Shown: positions 50,768 through 61,547, counted from the stretch's first letter. The stretch is 64,000 nt of DNA from an uncultured Pelagibacteraceae bacterium (GCA_902563075.1 CACEWC010000002.1:1-64000), one strand, 5' to 3'. Translations and numbers: made by a program. Notes: generated by a model not told the origin, from the letters alone.

Positions 50768-50779
50768 TCTTACTCGGGG

Positions 50780-51565
50780 ATGCAAGATAATATTTTAGAA
50801 ATAAAAAACTTATCAAAATATTTTGGTGGACTAGCTGCCGTTTCCAACTGTTCTTTAAAAGTAAAAAAGGGGACAATAACAGGGATAATTGGACCTAATG
50901 GTTCAGGTAAAACTACTTTATTTAATTTAATTGCTGGAAATTTGAAAACTTCAGCTGGTAAAGTTTTATTTAATGATGAAAACATCACTGATATTCCGTC
51001 TTATGAGCTATTTTCAAAAGGATTACTCAGAACTTTTCAAATAGCACACGAATTTACAAATTTATCTGTTTTAGAAAATTTGATGATGGTACCAGGTAAC
51101 CAATCTGGAGAAAAATTGATGAATGTTTTAATGAAACCTGGATTAGTAGCGAAAGAAGAAAGCCAAATTAAAGACAAAGCAATGGAAGTAGTAGATTTCC
51201 TTAATTTAAGTCATTTAAAAAATGAATTAGCTGGAAATTTATCTGGAGGACAAAAAAAACTCTTAGAACTAGGACGAACGATGATGGTGGGTGCAAAATT
51301 AGTCTTATTAGACGAGGTTGGTGCAGGAGTTAATAGAACTTTATTAAAGGAGTTGGGTACAGCTATTGAGAAATTAAACAAGGAGAAGGGCTATACTTTC
51401 TGTATGATTGAACATGATATGGATTTTATAGGAAGATTATGTGATCCAGTAATTGTTATGGCAGAGGGATCGGTCTTATTTGAGGGTTCAGTAGAAGATG
51501 CAAAAAAAGATGAAAGAGTAATTGAAAGCTACCTAGGTAGAGGTTCAAAAATAAAAGACAATTAA
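50780..51565 (+). CDS. livG: Branched-chain amino acid ABC transporter ATP-binding protein
   Basis: Walker A GPNGSGKTTLF; signature LSGGQKKLLELGRTMM. Confidence 0.92.
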   Translation: MQDNILEIKNLSKYFGGLAAVSNCSLKVKKGTITGIIGPNGSGKTTLFNLIAGNLKTSAGKVLFNDENITDIPSYELFSKGLLRTFQIAHEFTNLSVLENLMMVPGNQSGEKLMNVLMKPGLVAKEESQIKDKAMEVVDFLNLSHLKNELAGNLSGGQKKLLELGRTMMVGAKLVLLDEVGAGVNRTLLKELGTAIEKLNKEKGYTFCMIEHDMDFIGRLCDPVIVMAEGSVLFEGSVEDAKKDERVIESYLGRGSKIKDN

Positions 51566-51567
51566 TT

Positions 51568-52275
51568 ATGGCATTTTTTGAGGGAAACAACATGACAGGT
51601 GGATATGGTAAAGGTCCAGATATAATTAATTCATGTACTGTTAATGTTGAAAGAGGAGAAATAGTTTCCATACTTGGTCCCAATGGAGCTGGAAAATCTA
51701 CAGCTATGAAAGCCATGCTAGGTTTATTAAACTTAAAATCAGGTTCTGTGATTATTGACGGCAAAGACATCTCAAAACTTTCTCCACAAGATAGAGTGAA
51801 AGAAGGGATTTCATTTGTGCCTCAAACAAAAAATGTATTTGCAGGAATGACAGTTGAGGAAAATTTAGAGATGGGAGCTTTTTTAGTTAATCAGGATTAT
51901 ACAAAAGTAATTGATGAAATTTATAATCTTTTTCCGATTTTAAATGAAAAAAGAAAACAATTTGTAGGAGAATTGTCAGGAGGTCAAAGGCAACAAGTCG
52001 CGTTAGGTAGGGCTCTTATGATCAAACCATCTGTACTTATGTTAGATGAACCAACTGCCGGGGTTTCCCCAATTGTTATGGATGAACTTTTTGATCATAT
52101 TATAAAAGTAAAAAAAAAAAATGTTGCAATCTTAATGGTTGAGCAGAATGCTAAGCAAGCTCTCAACATTTCTGATAGAGGATATGTATTAGTCACTGGT
52201 GAAAATCGATACTCAGGGACAGGTAAAGAATTATTAAATGATCCAAGAGTAAGAAACTCTTTTCTAGGTGGCTAA
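51568..52275 (+). CDS. livF: Branched-chain amino acid ABC transporter ATP-binding protein
   Basis: GPNGAGKSTAMKAMLG; LSGGQRQQVALGRALM. Confidence 0.93.
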   Translation: MAFFEGNNMTGGYGKGPDIINSCTVNVERGEIVSILGPNGAGKSTAMKAMLGLLNLKSGSVIIDGKDISKLSPQDRVKEGISFVPQTKNVFAGMTVEENLEMGAFLVNQDYTKVIDEIYNLFPILNEKRKQFVGELSGGQRQQVALGRALMIKPSVLMLDEPTAGVSPIVMDELFDHIIKVKKKNVAILMVEQNAKQALNISDRGYVLVTGENRYSGTGKELLNDPRVRNSFLGG

Positions 52276-53286
52276 ATGGATGCTCTAAATGCATTAATAC
52301 TTTTATTAAATTATATTTTTGTTCCTGCCCTTGCTTACGGATCTCAATTAGCTATCGGAGCTATATTTGTAACTTTAATTTATGGAATACTGCGTTTTGC
52401 AAATTTTGCAACTGGAGACATGATGTCATTTGGTACAATGATTGCCATACTTTTTACATGGTACTTTCAGTCTATTGGTTTAACACTTGGTTTTTTACCA
52501 ACGGCACTTTTAGCAATACCTTTTGCAATTCTTTTTATGGGTTTATACATGTTAATAATTGATAAGTTTGTATTTAAATATTATAGGTTAAACAAAAGTC
52601 CTCCTGTTCAATTAGCAATGGTAAGCATAGGGGTAATGTTTGTTACTCAGGCAGTAGTAAGAATTATAATTGGTCCATCGGATAGAAGATTTTTTGATGG
52701 TGAGAAATTTTTGATTAAAGCTAATGAGTTTAAGGAAATGACAGGTTTAAACGAGGGACTCGCTATTAAGTCAACTCAAGTAATTACAATTGTTGTTACA
52801 ATAATTCTAGTCTCAACTTTATTCTGGTTTTTAAACAAAACTAAAACTGGAAAAAGCATGAGAGCTTATTCTGATAATGAAGATTTAGCATTACTTTCTG
52901 GTATAGATCCAAAAAAGATTGTTATGATAACTTGGATGATTGCTGCAATTTTAGCGACAATAGGCGGTGTTTTATATGGTTTAGATAAAAGTTTTAAACC
53001 ATTTACTTATTTCAATAATATGCTCCCCATATTTGCTGCTGCTATAGTTGGAGGAATTGGTAACCCTTTTGGAGCTTTCCTTGGAGGTTACGTAATTGCT
53101 TTTTCTGAAATACTTCTGACTTACGCATATAAGAAGTTCTTTATGTATGTGTTACCAGAAAGCATGGAACCTGATGGTTTAATTCAGTTACTCTCAACTG
53201 ATTATAAATTTGCAGTATCTTTTTCAATATTGGTAATTGTATTGCTTTATCGTCCATCAGGAATATTTAAAGGAAAGATATTGTGA
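52276..53286 (+). CDS. livH: Branched-chain amino acid ABC transporter permease
   Basis: Multi-TM; AIGAIFVTLIYGILRFANFATGDMM; operon context. Confidence 0.92.
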   Translation: MDALNALILLLNYIFVPALAYGSQLAIGAIFVTLIYGILRFANFATGDMMSFGTMIAILFTWYFQSIGLTLGFLPTALLAIPFAILFMGLYMLIIDKFVFKYYRLNKSPPVQLAMVSIGVMFVTQAVVRIIIGPSDRRFFDGEKFLIKANEFKEMTGLNEGLAIKSTQVITIVVTIILVSTLFWFLNKTKTGKSMRAYSDNEDLALLSGIDPKKIVMITWMIAAILATIGGVLYGLDKSFKPFTYFNNMLPIFAAAIVGGIGNPFGAFLGGYVIAFSEILLTYAYKKFFMYVLPESMEPDGLIQLLSTDYKFAVSFSILVIVLLYRPSGIFKGKIL

Positions 53287-54653
53287 GAAAAAATTTAAAT
53301 GTAATTGCAGCTTACAGTATTATGATGGGATTAATTATCCTTGTAGGTATATTTCAATCTTGGAATATTGCTTTATCTATCTTTAATTTATGTTTGATTT
53401 CAGCTGTCATGACGATGGGTGCTAATATTCAATGGGGTTATGCTGGTTTAATTAACTTTGGAATAATGGGCTTTACCGCATTAGGTGGTCTAGCTGCAGT
53501 TTTAATTTCTGTAAATCCAGTTCAAGAGGCTTGGAGTGCAGGGGGTACTAACATTTTATTGAGTTTATTTCTCATTATTGGAATTGTTTTAGCTGTCAGA
53601 TTTGTTCAAAAAAAATATCAGAAATCTAAAATTAGAGGTTACATTATAGCTGCAATAATTATTTTAGGAATAATCATCATACGATTTGTCTCTGAACCTG
53701 GTATTGAGGCAATTGAAGAAGTAAACCCGGCTAGAACTGGATTTCTAGGTGGGCTAGGGCTTCCAATAATTTTTTCTTGGATTGTGGGCGCTTTTTTTGC
53801 AGGAGGATTAGCTTTTGTAATTGGAAAAGTAGCATTGGGTTTAAGAGCTGATTATTTAGCGATAGCCACATTACTAATATCTGAAATAGTTATAGCAATT
53901 ATAAAACACGAAGATTGGCTAACCAGAGGTGTTAAAAATGTAATTGGATTAAAACGTCCTGCTCCATATGAAGTTAACTTACAAGAAACAGAATGGTTTA
54001 TAAATCTAGTTGAAAAATTTAATTCAGGAAATTTAGCTTTGATTTCTGATCTATCAGAAAGACAAGCGGCACTTAATCAATTTGTAATAGAAGGATCATC
54101 AGTATTTGTAAAACTTTGTTATTCAGGTTTATTTTTAGTTGTTGTGATTATTCTTTTAATCTTAACTCAAAAAGCTCTTTATTCTCCTTGGGGAAGAATG
54201 ATGAGAGCCATTAGAGACAATGAAGAAGCTGCTAATGCTATGGGTAAAAATGTAGTCAAACAGCATTTATTAATTTTTGTTTTAGGATCAGCTATTGTTG
54301 GTATTGCAGGAGCTATGCTTGTCACTCAAGACGGATTATTTACACCAGGAAGCTATAGACCTTTAAGATATACTTTTTTAATTTGGGTGATGGTAATTGT
54401 TGGAGGAAGTGGAAACAATTTTGGGGCAATTCTTGGAGGTTTTGTAGTTTGGTTCTTATGGATTGAGGCAGCACCAATTGGATTGTATTTAGTAAATCTA
54501 ACTACAGCAGGTTTAGAAGACACACATTTTTTAAGAGTTCATTTAATTGAAAGTGTTCCATATTTCAGATTTTTAATGATGGGAATAGGTTTATTATTAA
54601 TTATGAGGTATAGACCAAAGGGTATACTTCCTGAAAAAATAGAAATAAAATAA
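53283..54653 (+). CDS. livM: Branched-chain amino acid ABC transporter permease
   Basis: Multi-TM; GYAGLINFGIMGFTALGG; RAIRDNEEAANAMG. Confidence 0.92.
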   Translation: MRKNLNVIAAYSIMMGLIILVGIFQSWNIALSIFNLCLISAVMTMGANIQWGYAGLINFGIMGFTALGGLAAVLISVNPVQEAWSAGGTNILLSLFLIIGIVLAVRFVQKKYQKSKIRGYIIAAIIILGIIIIRFVSEPGIEAIEEVNPARTGFLGGLGLPIIFSWIVGAFFAGGLAFVIGKVALGLRADYLAIATLLISEIVIAIIKHEDWLTRGVKNVIGLKRPAPYEVNLQETEWFINLVEKFNSGNLALISDLSERQAALNQFVIEGSSVFVKLCYSGLFLVVVIILLILTQKALYSPWGRMMRAIRDNEEAANAMGKNVVKQHLLIFVLGSAIVGIAGAMLVTQDGLFTPGSYRPLRYTFLIWVMVIVGGSGNNFGAILGGFVVWFLWIEAAPIGLYLVNLTTAGLEDTHFLRVHLIESVPYFRFLMMGIGLLLIMRYRPKGILPEKIEIK

Positions 54654-54657
54654 GATT

Positions 54658-54729
54658 ATGAAATATATTATTACAGGTGCTGCAATAGCATGGGCTTTGT
54701 ATATGGCAGATAAGTATTTATTTTTTTAA
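54658..54729 (+). CDS. Candidate 23-aa small membrane peptide
   Basis: ATG...TAA encodes MKYIITGAAIAWALYMADKYLFF, 4 nt after livM stop; not in the supplied ORF track. Confidence 0.4.
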   Translation: MKYIITGAAIAWALYMADKYLFF

Positions 54730-54736
54730 AAAAAAA

Positions 54737-54761
54737 CCCCCAACATCAAAGATGTCAGGGG
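54737..54761 (-). terminator. Rho-independent terminator for livK on the minus strand
   Basis: Minus-strand CCCCUGACAUC-UUU-GAUGUUGGGGG (two G-U wobbles) followed by a U-run. Confidence 0.88.
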
Positions 54762-54784
54762 TTTAATTATTTTAAGATAAAAAA

Positions 54785-55967
54785 TTATCTTTGTTTTTTT
54801 AGTTTTGAATTTCCCACCTTTAACTTCTTGTTCTAAGAAAGAACCTTCAGCTTCACCGACGCTAGTAAAAGTAACTCCAGTTGCACCTTCGTAGTCAACT
54901 TTTTTACCTTTAGCTAATAAATCTAAACCTTTTTTTAGCTGGCCTGGATAGATCTTTGTTCCAGGACCATTAGCAACGTCCATTACATTTTTTGCAATTG
55001 ACGCTCTATCAGCTGAGTTACCTGCTTGCATAGCTAAAACTATTAAAGCCGCAGCATCATAAGATTCCCCTGTGTATGGACCGGAACTATCTATACCAGC
55101 AGCGCTTGCTACTTTAGCAAATACTCCAGCTCCTTTTCCAGTTGAACCAGGTAATGAACCAAAAGATTTATTCAAATCTTTTCCAAATGCATCAACTAAT
55201 GATTGACCAATCATACCATCTGATAAAATAAATCTATCAAATGCACCTGAATCTAAAGATGCTTGAATGATACCTTTACCACCTTGGTCTAAGTAACCAA
55301 TCACTGCTACTGCATCCCCACCTGCTGAAGCAAGAGTTGCTACTTCTGATGAGTAGTCTGCTTTACCATCTTCGTGTGCAGTTACTGTAGTAACTTTAAT
55401 ACCATGAGCTTCAACAGCTGCTTTATAAACATCTGCTAAACCTTTTCCATAGTCGTTATTAGTATAAGTAATCGCTACACTTTTAATTTTTCTGTCTTTA
55501 GTAACATCAGCTAAGATTTGTCCACCTCTTGCATCTGAAGGAGCTGTTCTAAAAAAGTATCCTTTATCATCAAGAGTTGTTAAACCAGGAGATGTTGCCG
55601 AAGGTGAAATCATTACAACACCATTTGGTACCGCAACATTAGATGCAATTGCACCTGTTACACCTGAGCAGTCAGCCCCCATAATTGCTGCAACACCTTG
55701 TGCAATAACACCTTCGGCTGCCGCAGTTGCTGCTGCTGAGTCAACACAAGTTGAGTCCGCTCTTACAACTGAAATTTTTTCACCACCAAGTAATGACCCA
55801 GAATCTGATGCCTCTTTAAAAGCGAGTTCAGCAGATGCTGCCATGGCTGGTGTAAGGGATTCAATTGGACCAGTAAATCCTAATATAATTCCCATTTTTA
55901 CTTCTGCAAAAACATTTGTTGTAAAAGTAGAAACAAATATAAATGCAGCCACAAATAGTTTTTTCAT
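54785..55967 (-). CDS. livK: Branched-chain amino acid ABC transporter substrate-binding protein (ORF as given extends to 54726; probable frameshifted 3' end)
   Basis: Signal peptide; ABC-type periplasmic BCAA-binding family; divergent/convergent context with livGFHM. Confidence 0.85.
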
Positions 55968-56042
55968 TATTATCCTCTTTTATTGTTAACAATTTTTAAA
56001 AACCAAATTAAATCTGATTTATAAAAAGTTGCAATAAGCAAA

Positions 56043-56900
56043 TTATTTAATTTTGTTTAAAAAAAACACTGAAGTAATTACTATTATTCCACCCAATATG
56101 AACAAAATAGTTGGTACTTCACCGAAAACTAGATATGTGAGAATTATTCCAAATATAGGAAAGAGAGAATAAAAAGGAAAAATCTTACCAACAGTATAAA
56201 ATTTATAGAGATAAAACATCAGCAGGTGTGCACATAAAGATACTATTACTGCTTGATAAGATATGAGCATCCATGACCCAAAATTTATTTGCTCAATATT
56301 TTCTTGAACATTACCCTCAATGAAAACTGAAATAATTATGAGTATTACAAAACCAAAAATACCCGTGCTAGCATTTATCATACTTATTGGCAGCTCTTTT
56401 AATTGCCTAGAATAAACTTGTGCTAGTCCAAAAAATAAAGCCATAAGACTAGCAAAAAATAAACCCAAATAGTTTTCTGTTAGCTTAGGATCAAAAAAGA
56501 TTATGACTATCCCAATAAAGGAGGTGAAAATCAAAATCCATTTATTTTTACTTATATTTTCATTTAAGAGAAAAGCACTAGCAAGTATTCCAAACGGTAT
56601 TGCAAGTTGAGATCCTAAAATTATAGGAGCAATTATTGATGAATGAAATAAGGATAGATTCATAAATACATAAACTAAAACACCCATAGATATTGAAAAT
56701 AAAATCAATGGTTTGAAAAATTTTTTATTTGGGAGTTTAAATTTCCAAAAAGGTATTAGTAACAAAAAGACCAATCCCATTCTTAATGAGGCCATTAAGA
56801 TGGGTGGAACAGAATTATTAAGAGCTAACTTAGCTACAGGAAACGCACTCCCATGAGCTATCATTATAAAAATTAAAATGAGTAAATGCTTTAGTGGCAA
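56043..56900 (-). CDS. EamA/DMT-family transporter
   Basis: Ten TM segments; MIAHGSAFPVAKLAL. Confidence 0.85.
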   Translation of the reverse strand: MPLKHLLILIFIMIAHGSAFPVAKLALNNSVPPILMASLRMGLVFLLLIPFWKFKLPNKKFFKPLILFSISMGVLVYVFMNLSLFHSSIIAPIILGSQLAIPFGILASAFLLNENISKNKWILIFTSFIGIVIIFFDPKLTENYLGLFFASLMALFFGLAQVYSRQLKELPISMINASTGIFGFVILIIISVFIEGNVQENIEQINFGSWMLISYQAVIVSLCAHLLMFYLYKFYTVGKIFPFYSLFPIFGIILTYLVFGEVPTILFILGGIIVITSVFFLNKIK

Positions 56901-56909
56901 TTTTTTTGA

Positions 56910-57521
56910 TTAGAAGTATTTTTTAAAGGTTTCATTAATTGATAAAACACCATAATCATTTAATCCACCTATAATCAACTGTAAAGCAACAAGCAAAATA
57001 AAACCTAAACCAATATAGGCAATCCAAAGATGTCTTTGAATATAATTAGCTAGGTAGGTAGCTAATGCACCAGTAAGAACAACTGACAAGATAAGTCCAA
57101 ACATCATGTACCCAAAATTTCCTTTTGCAGCACCCACAACACCAATGACGTTATCAAAACTAATAGTTATGTCTGCAAAAAGGACTTTATAAATACTTTT
57201 AATAAATGAGGGCTCTTTTGATTTTTTAGTTGGTGACTTAATTTTTTTAATTTCAAATAAATCTTTTCTTAGGTCATTAACAATCCAGATTAAAAGAAGA
57301 CCACCAATTATTTTAACCCAATAAAATTGGAAAAGGTAAGTAGCAAAAAAAGCAAATAAAACTTTAAAAACAAGTGCACCGACTACACCCCAAAAAATGA
57401 TTAATTTTCTATTTTTAGGCACAAAATTTGCAGCGATTAAACCAATTATAATTGCATTATCTGCAGCTAAGATAATATCAATAAAAATGATCTGTAAGAG
57501 TATGAGTGATTCTTCTAACAA
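56910..57521 (-). CDS. TerC/YjbE-family integral membrane protein
   Basis: DIILAADNAIIIGLIAA and ADITISFDNVIGVVGAAKG, two TerC-like acidic TM motifs. Confidence 0.88.
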   Translation of the reverse strand: MLEESLILLQIIFIDIILAADNAIIIGLIAANFVPKNRKLIIFWGVVGALVFKVLFAFFATYLFQFYWVKIIGGLLLIWIVNDLRKDLFEIKKIKSPTKKSKEPSFIKSIYKVLFADITISFDNVIGVVGAAKGNFGYMMFGLILSVVLTGALATYLANYIQRHLWIAYIGLGFILLVALQLIIGGLNDYGVLSINETFKKYF

Positions 57522-57581
57522 GGTAATATTATTTTAAAAGACAATTATAATTGTTAGATTACTGTTGTCTATTAATAGTAA

Positions 57582-58070
57582 TTAATATTTTGATTTTTCA
57601 CCAGCTATGACTGCTTTTAGCTGGTTATATTCTTTACAATTGCAATCTTTTAAAACTTCAAGTCTTTCAACTGCAAGATTATGTCTATTTGTGGCAACAT
57701 ATAATTCACCAAGGTATTCATTTATACCAATATGCTTTGGATCAATTTTTAATCCTTGTAAATAAAATTTTTCCCCATTCTCAAAATCACCAAGCTTTCG
57801 AGTTGTAAAACCAAGATAATTTAATGTATCAGCTTTATTTGGAAAATTTTTATTAGATTGAACCAATAATTTCTGCGCTTTCAAATAACTTTTTTTTGCT
57901 TTTTCTAACTTATCTTTTTTTTCAAAGTTTTTTGCTGCTTTAATATGTGTAACAGCCATATCGTATTTTGTTTTAGTTTTAGAGGAACCACTATCGCTTG
58001 ATCCGGCAGCATATGAGCTTGAGACTACTATAGTAGATATAAATAGTGAAATAAGTAAATTTTTAATCAT
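57582..58070 (-). CDS. Exported TPR-repeat protein
   Basis: Signal peptide; TPR pattern LGFTTRKLGDFENGEKFYLQGLKIDPKHIGINEYLGELYV. Confidence 0.75.
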   Translation of the reverse strand: MIKNLLISLFISTIVVSSSYAAGSSDSGSSKTKTKYDMAVTHIKAAKNFEKKDKLEKAKKSYLKAQKLLVQSNKNFPNKADTLNYLGFTTRKLGDFENGEKFYLQGLKIDPKHIGINEYLGELYVATNRHNLAVERLEVLKDCNCKEYNQLKAVIAGEKSKY

Positions 58071-58846
58071 ATAAATTTTTTCATTTTATTTAATGTTTCT
58101 AGTTTTAGTCCATTATCCAGTAAATTTTTTCTTATAGATTTAGCTGTTTCCAAGGAACTAATATTATCGCCATGTATACATACAGAATCGATTTCACAAG
58201 GTATTTGTTTCCCACTGTGACAATTAAGTGACTGAGTTTGTACCATCTTTAATACGTGTTTTTTTGCTTGTTCTGGGTCAGTTATTAAAGCATGAGGTTT
58301 TTTTCTTGATACAAGATTTCCATCATCTTCATAATTTCTGTCAGCAAATATTTCACAAGCAATTTTCATATCTAATTTTTTAGCAGCTTGTTCCATTTTA
58401 GATCCAGTCGGCACTAAATAAATTAATTCTGGATTTATTCTTTTAATTACTTTTGCTAAAGTTGTTGCTAAATCAATATCCTCACATGCCATATTATTTA
58501 AAGCTCCGTGTGGTTTTATATGAGTTACATTTTCACCATGGTTAGACGAAATTGTTTGAAGAATTTCATATTGATCAGTTATTAATTTTTCTAATTCAGA
58601 AGAGGATAAATTCATTCGTTCTCTCCCAAAATTTTCAGGATCATTAAAAGATGGATGTGCTCCAATACTGACACCATTTTTTTTTGATATTTCCACAACT
58701 TGATTCATAGTTTCCTCATCACCTGCATGATAGCCACATGCTATATTTGCCGAATTAACTATTTCAAGTAAGTCAGGATCATGCTTGCTAGAATGATGTT
58801 TAGATTTCTCGCCTAAATCACAATTTATATTAATTTCAATACTCAT
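58067..58846 (-). CDS. pxpA: 5-oxoprolinase subunit A (LamB/YcsF family)
   Basis: ININCDLGE...NIACGYHAGDEETM...GAHPSFNDPENFGRERM. Confidence 0.93.
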   Translation of the reverse strand: MSIEININCDLGEKSKHHSSKHDPDLLEIVNSANIACGYHAGDEETMNQVVEISKKNGVSIGAHPSFNDPENFGRERMNLSSSELEKLITDQYEILQTISSNHGENVTHIKPHGALNNMACEDIDLATTLAKVIKRINPELIYLVPTGSKMEQAAKKLDMKIACEIFADRNYEDDGNLVSRKKPHALITDPEQAKKHVLKMVQTQSLNCHSGKQIPCEIDSVCIHGDNISSLETAKSIRKNLLDNGLKLETLNKMKKFI

Positions 58847-58867
58847 TATTCTTCAGTATAACATGGC

Positions 58868-59542
58868 ATGATAAAAAATATATCAAATCTTGGTGACGCA
58901 GCTTTATATTGTGATTTTGGTAAAGATGTAAATAAAGACATTAACACACAAGTAATCAAATACTTTAAGACTATTCAAAAAAAAAATATTTCAGGGGTAA
59001 ACAATATTACTCCATCTTACAATAAATTAATTATTTCTTTTGATCTTAAAAAAATTAATTTTAATAAACTTAAAAAGATAATTGATAATATTGAGATTAT
59101 CAAAGGTGATAGTATTCAAAATAAAAAATTTGAAATTCCTGTTTGTTGTGAGAAAGAATTTTCTCTAGACATAAAAAGATTGGAAGAAAAACTAAAGATG
59201 AAAGAGGAAAAAATATATGAAATTTTTTTTGAGAAAGAATTTTTTTGCTATATGACAGGTTTTATTGCAGGAATGCCTTTTCTTGGAGATTTAGATGAAA
59301 ATCTTCGAGCAAAACGTCTTGATACTCCTAGGGTTAAAGTTCCAAAGGGTTCAATTGGTTTGACTGAACAATTTGCCAATATCTACACTTTTGAAAGCCC
59401 TGGGGGATGGAATATCATTGGAAATACTCCATTAAATATTTTTGATAGCACTAAAGAAAAAGAGCCCAATTTAATTAATCCGGGCGATTTAGTTACATTC
59501 AAAAGAATTAGTAAAGAAAAATATCAAAATTATCATGAATAA
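58868..59542 (+). CDS. pxpB: 5-oxoprolinase subunit B (KipI family)
   Basis: YMTGFIAGMPFLGDL; RVKVPKGSIGLTEQFANIYTFESPGGWNIIGNTPL. Confidence 0.92.
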   Translation: MIKNISNLGDAALYCDFGKDVNKDINTQVIKYFKTIQKKNISGVNNITPSYNKLIISFDLKKINFNKLKKIIDNIEIIKGDSIQNKKFEIPVCCEKEFSLDIKRLEEKLKMKEEKIYEIFFEKEFFCYMTGFIAGMPFLGDLDENLRAKRLDTPRVKVPKGSIGLTEQFANIYTFESPGGWNIIGNTPLNIFDSTKEKEPNLINPGDLVTFKRISKEKYQNYHE

Positions 59543-60479
59543 AAATTATTTTGAAATTATAAGAGCTGGTATTAATTCAACTTTCCAAGATCTTGGAAGA
59601 AAAAATCTTTATCATATAGGTATCCCATTCAGTGGAGCTATGGATAATAGAAATTATTTATTGGCTAATAAACTTGTTGGAAATGATTATGATGATCCAG
59701 TAATAGAATTCGCATATCAGGGCCCTCATTTAAAATATCATGGAGATAAAATTAATATTGCTATTACTGGCGATGTCAGTTTTAAAATTAAAGATGGTGA
59801 TAATTTAATTGATGGAGAATGTTATCAATCATTTATTCTAGAAAATGGTGATGAGCTAGATATTATATCAACTAATAAATCCGTTTATGGATATCTAGCA
59901 ATCAGTGGTACATTTGATTTAAAATTTCAATGGTCTAGTTGTTCAACTAATACTAAAGCAAAGATAGGATCTAACAATGGAGAAAAATTATCTGATAACC
60001 AAAAAATTACAATCAAAGAAATTAATAATAACTTCGTGAATAGAAAATTAAATTATGTTAATACAAAAATAGAAAATATTAGAGTAATTAGAGGAACAAA
60101 TTTCAATTATTTTTCTGAAGAGGGTAAGAAAATTTTTTTTAAAAATGAGTTTAAAGTCTCTAAATTATCCGATCGTATGGGAATGAGATTAGAGGGAAAA
60201 AAAATAGAAAATATAGTTGATACTAATATTAGATCTGAAGGTTTAATTAAGGGCGTGATACAAGTGCCGGCTGATGGTAATCCAATAATCATGCTCTCAG
60301 ATCATGGTACTATAGGGGGTTATCCTAAAATTGGCGTCGTTGTGAGTGCCGATTATGATAAATTGGTTCAATTAAGTCCTGGCTCAAAAGTCAAATTTCA
60401 GGAGGTCGATTTAAATAGTGCAGAAACTCTTTTTAAATTGTATGACTTAGAGACTCAAAATTTAATTTCACAAATATAA
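59535..60479 (+). CDS. pxpC: 5-oxoprolinase subunit C (KipA family)
   Basis: IIRAGINSTFQDLGRKNLYHIGIPFSGAMD; SEGLIKGVIQVPADGNPIIMLSDHGTIGGYPKI. Confidence 0.92.
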   Translation: MNKNYFEIIRAGINSTFQDLGRKNLYHIGIPFSGAMDNRNYLLANKLVGNDYDDPVIEFAYQGPHLKYHGDKINIAITGDVSFKIKDGDNLIDGECYQSFILENGDELDIISTNKSVYGYLAISGTFDLKFQWSSCSTNTKAKIGSNNGEKLSDNQKITIKEINNNFVNRKLNYVNTKIENIRVIRGTNFNYFSEEGKKIFFKNEFKVSKLSDRMGMRLEGKKIENIVDTNIRSEGLIKGVIQVPADGNPIIMLSDHGTIGGYPKIGVVVSADYDKLVQLSPGSKVKFQEVDLNSAETLFKLYDLETQNLISQI

Positions 60480-61357
60480 TGAATATTTTAAAAAGTTTAC
60501 CTGGCCCATTACTGATATTTTTTGGTGCTCTTAGTTTAAGCTTTGGCGGACTTATAGTGAAATCTTTTGAGGGAGCAACATTGTGGCAGATATTATTTTG
60601 GAGATCCTTATTCTTCTCTCTTACCGTTTTAACTTTTTTGATAATCACCTACAAAAGCAAAGTTTTAAAATCGTTTCATGACTCAGGATTGCCAGGTTTT
60701 ATTGGTGGATTAATATTATCTATTGGTTTTTGTGGTTACGTTTTTGCTATGTATAATACTACTGTTGCTAATACTAATTTCATCATATCACTTCAAATCT
60801 TATTTTTAGCTATATTTGGTTTCTTTTTCTTAAAAGAAAAAATTAATCTAATTACTTTAATCTCAATTATTTTAGCAATGTCTGGAGTGCTGTTAATGGT
60901 TGGAAATTCATTATCTCCAGGTGAATTATCTGGAAATTTAGCAGCTTTCACAATGCCAATTACCTTTGCAGTTTTGATAATGATCGTTAGAAAATTTCCA
61001 TCTGTTGATATGGTCCCAGCACAGTTTGTTGCAGGTGTAAGTTCATGTCTTATTGGTTTATCACTTTCACCAACTATAATAATTTCACCTCATGATATTT
61101 TTTTAGGTTTTTTGGCTGGATTTTTTCAAATAGGTTTTGGTTTTATATTTATAACAATTGGTGCAAGAACAACACCTTCTGCAATGGTTGGAATAATAAT
61201 GTTATCCGAATCTGTTCTTGGTCCTATTTGGGCTTTTCTTTTTGTGAGCGAAATACCATCATTATATGGGTTGATAGGAGGAGCAATAATACTTTTTGCT
61301 GTATTACTTCAGTTTTATACCCTTTTAAAAAAACCAAAGGCAATCGTTTCCAATTGA
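60479..61357 (+). CDS. EamA/DMT-family transporter
   Basis: Multi-TM; FFGALSLSFGGLIVKSFEGATLWQILFWRSLFF. Confidence 0.85.
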   Translation: MNILKSLPGPLLIFFGALSLSFGGLIVKSFEGATLWQILFWRSLFFSLTVLTFLIITYKSKVLKSFHDSGLPGFIGGLILSIGFCGYVFAMYNTTVANTNFIISLQILFLAIFGFFFLKEKINLITLISIILAMSGVLLMVGNSLSPGELSGNLAAFTMPITFAVLIMIVRKFPSVDMVPAQFVAGVSSCLIGLSLSPTIIISPHDIFLGFLAGFFQIGFGFIFITIGARTTPSAMVGIIMLSESVLGPIWAFLFVSEIPSLYGLIGGAIILFAVLLQFYTLLKKPKAIVSN

Positions 61358-61386
61358 CATTTTAAGTTACTTATAGGACTATTGAC

Positions 61387-61544
61387 TTACGGGAGAGACT
61401 ACAGATTATCGTAGCGCCGAAGGAGCAACTACCCAGGAATCTCTCAGGCAAAAAGGACCGTAACATATTAACTCTGGAAAGAGATTTAATTCTCGCCGAA
61501 GGAGCAAAACTCTCAGGCAAATATACAGATGGGTATAAAGAGTT
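61387..61544 (+). promoter_or_regulatory. Tandem glycine riboswitch (two aptamers)
   Basis: Two copies of GCCGAAGGAGCAA...CTCTCAGGCAAA; P1 pairings TTACGG/CCGTAA and AACTCT/AGAGTT; directly upstream of gcvT. Confidence 0.96.
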
Positions 61545-61547
61545 AAT

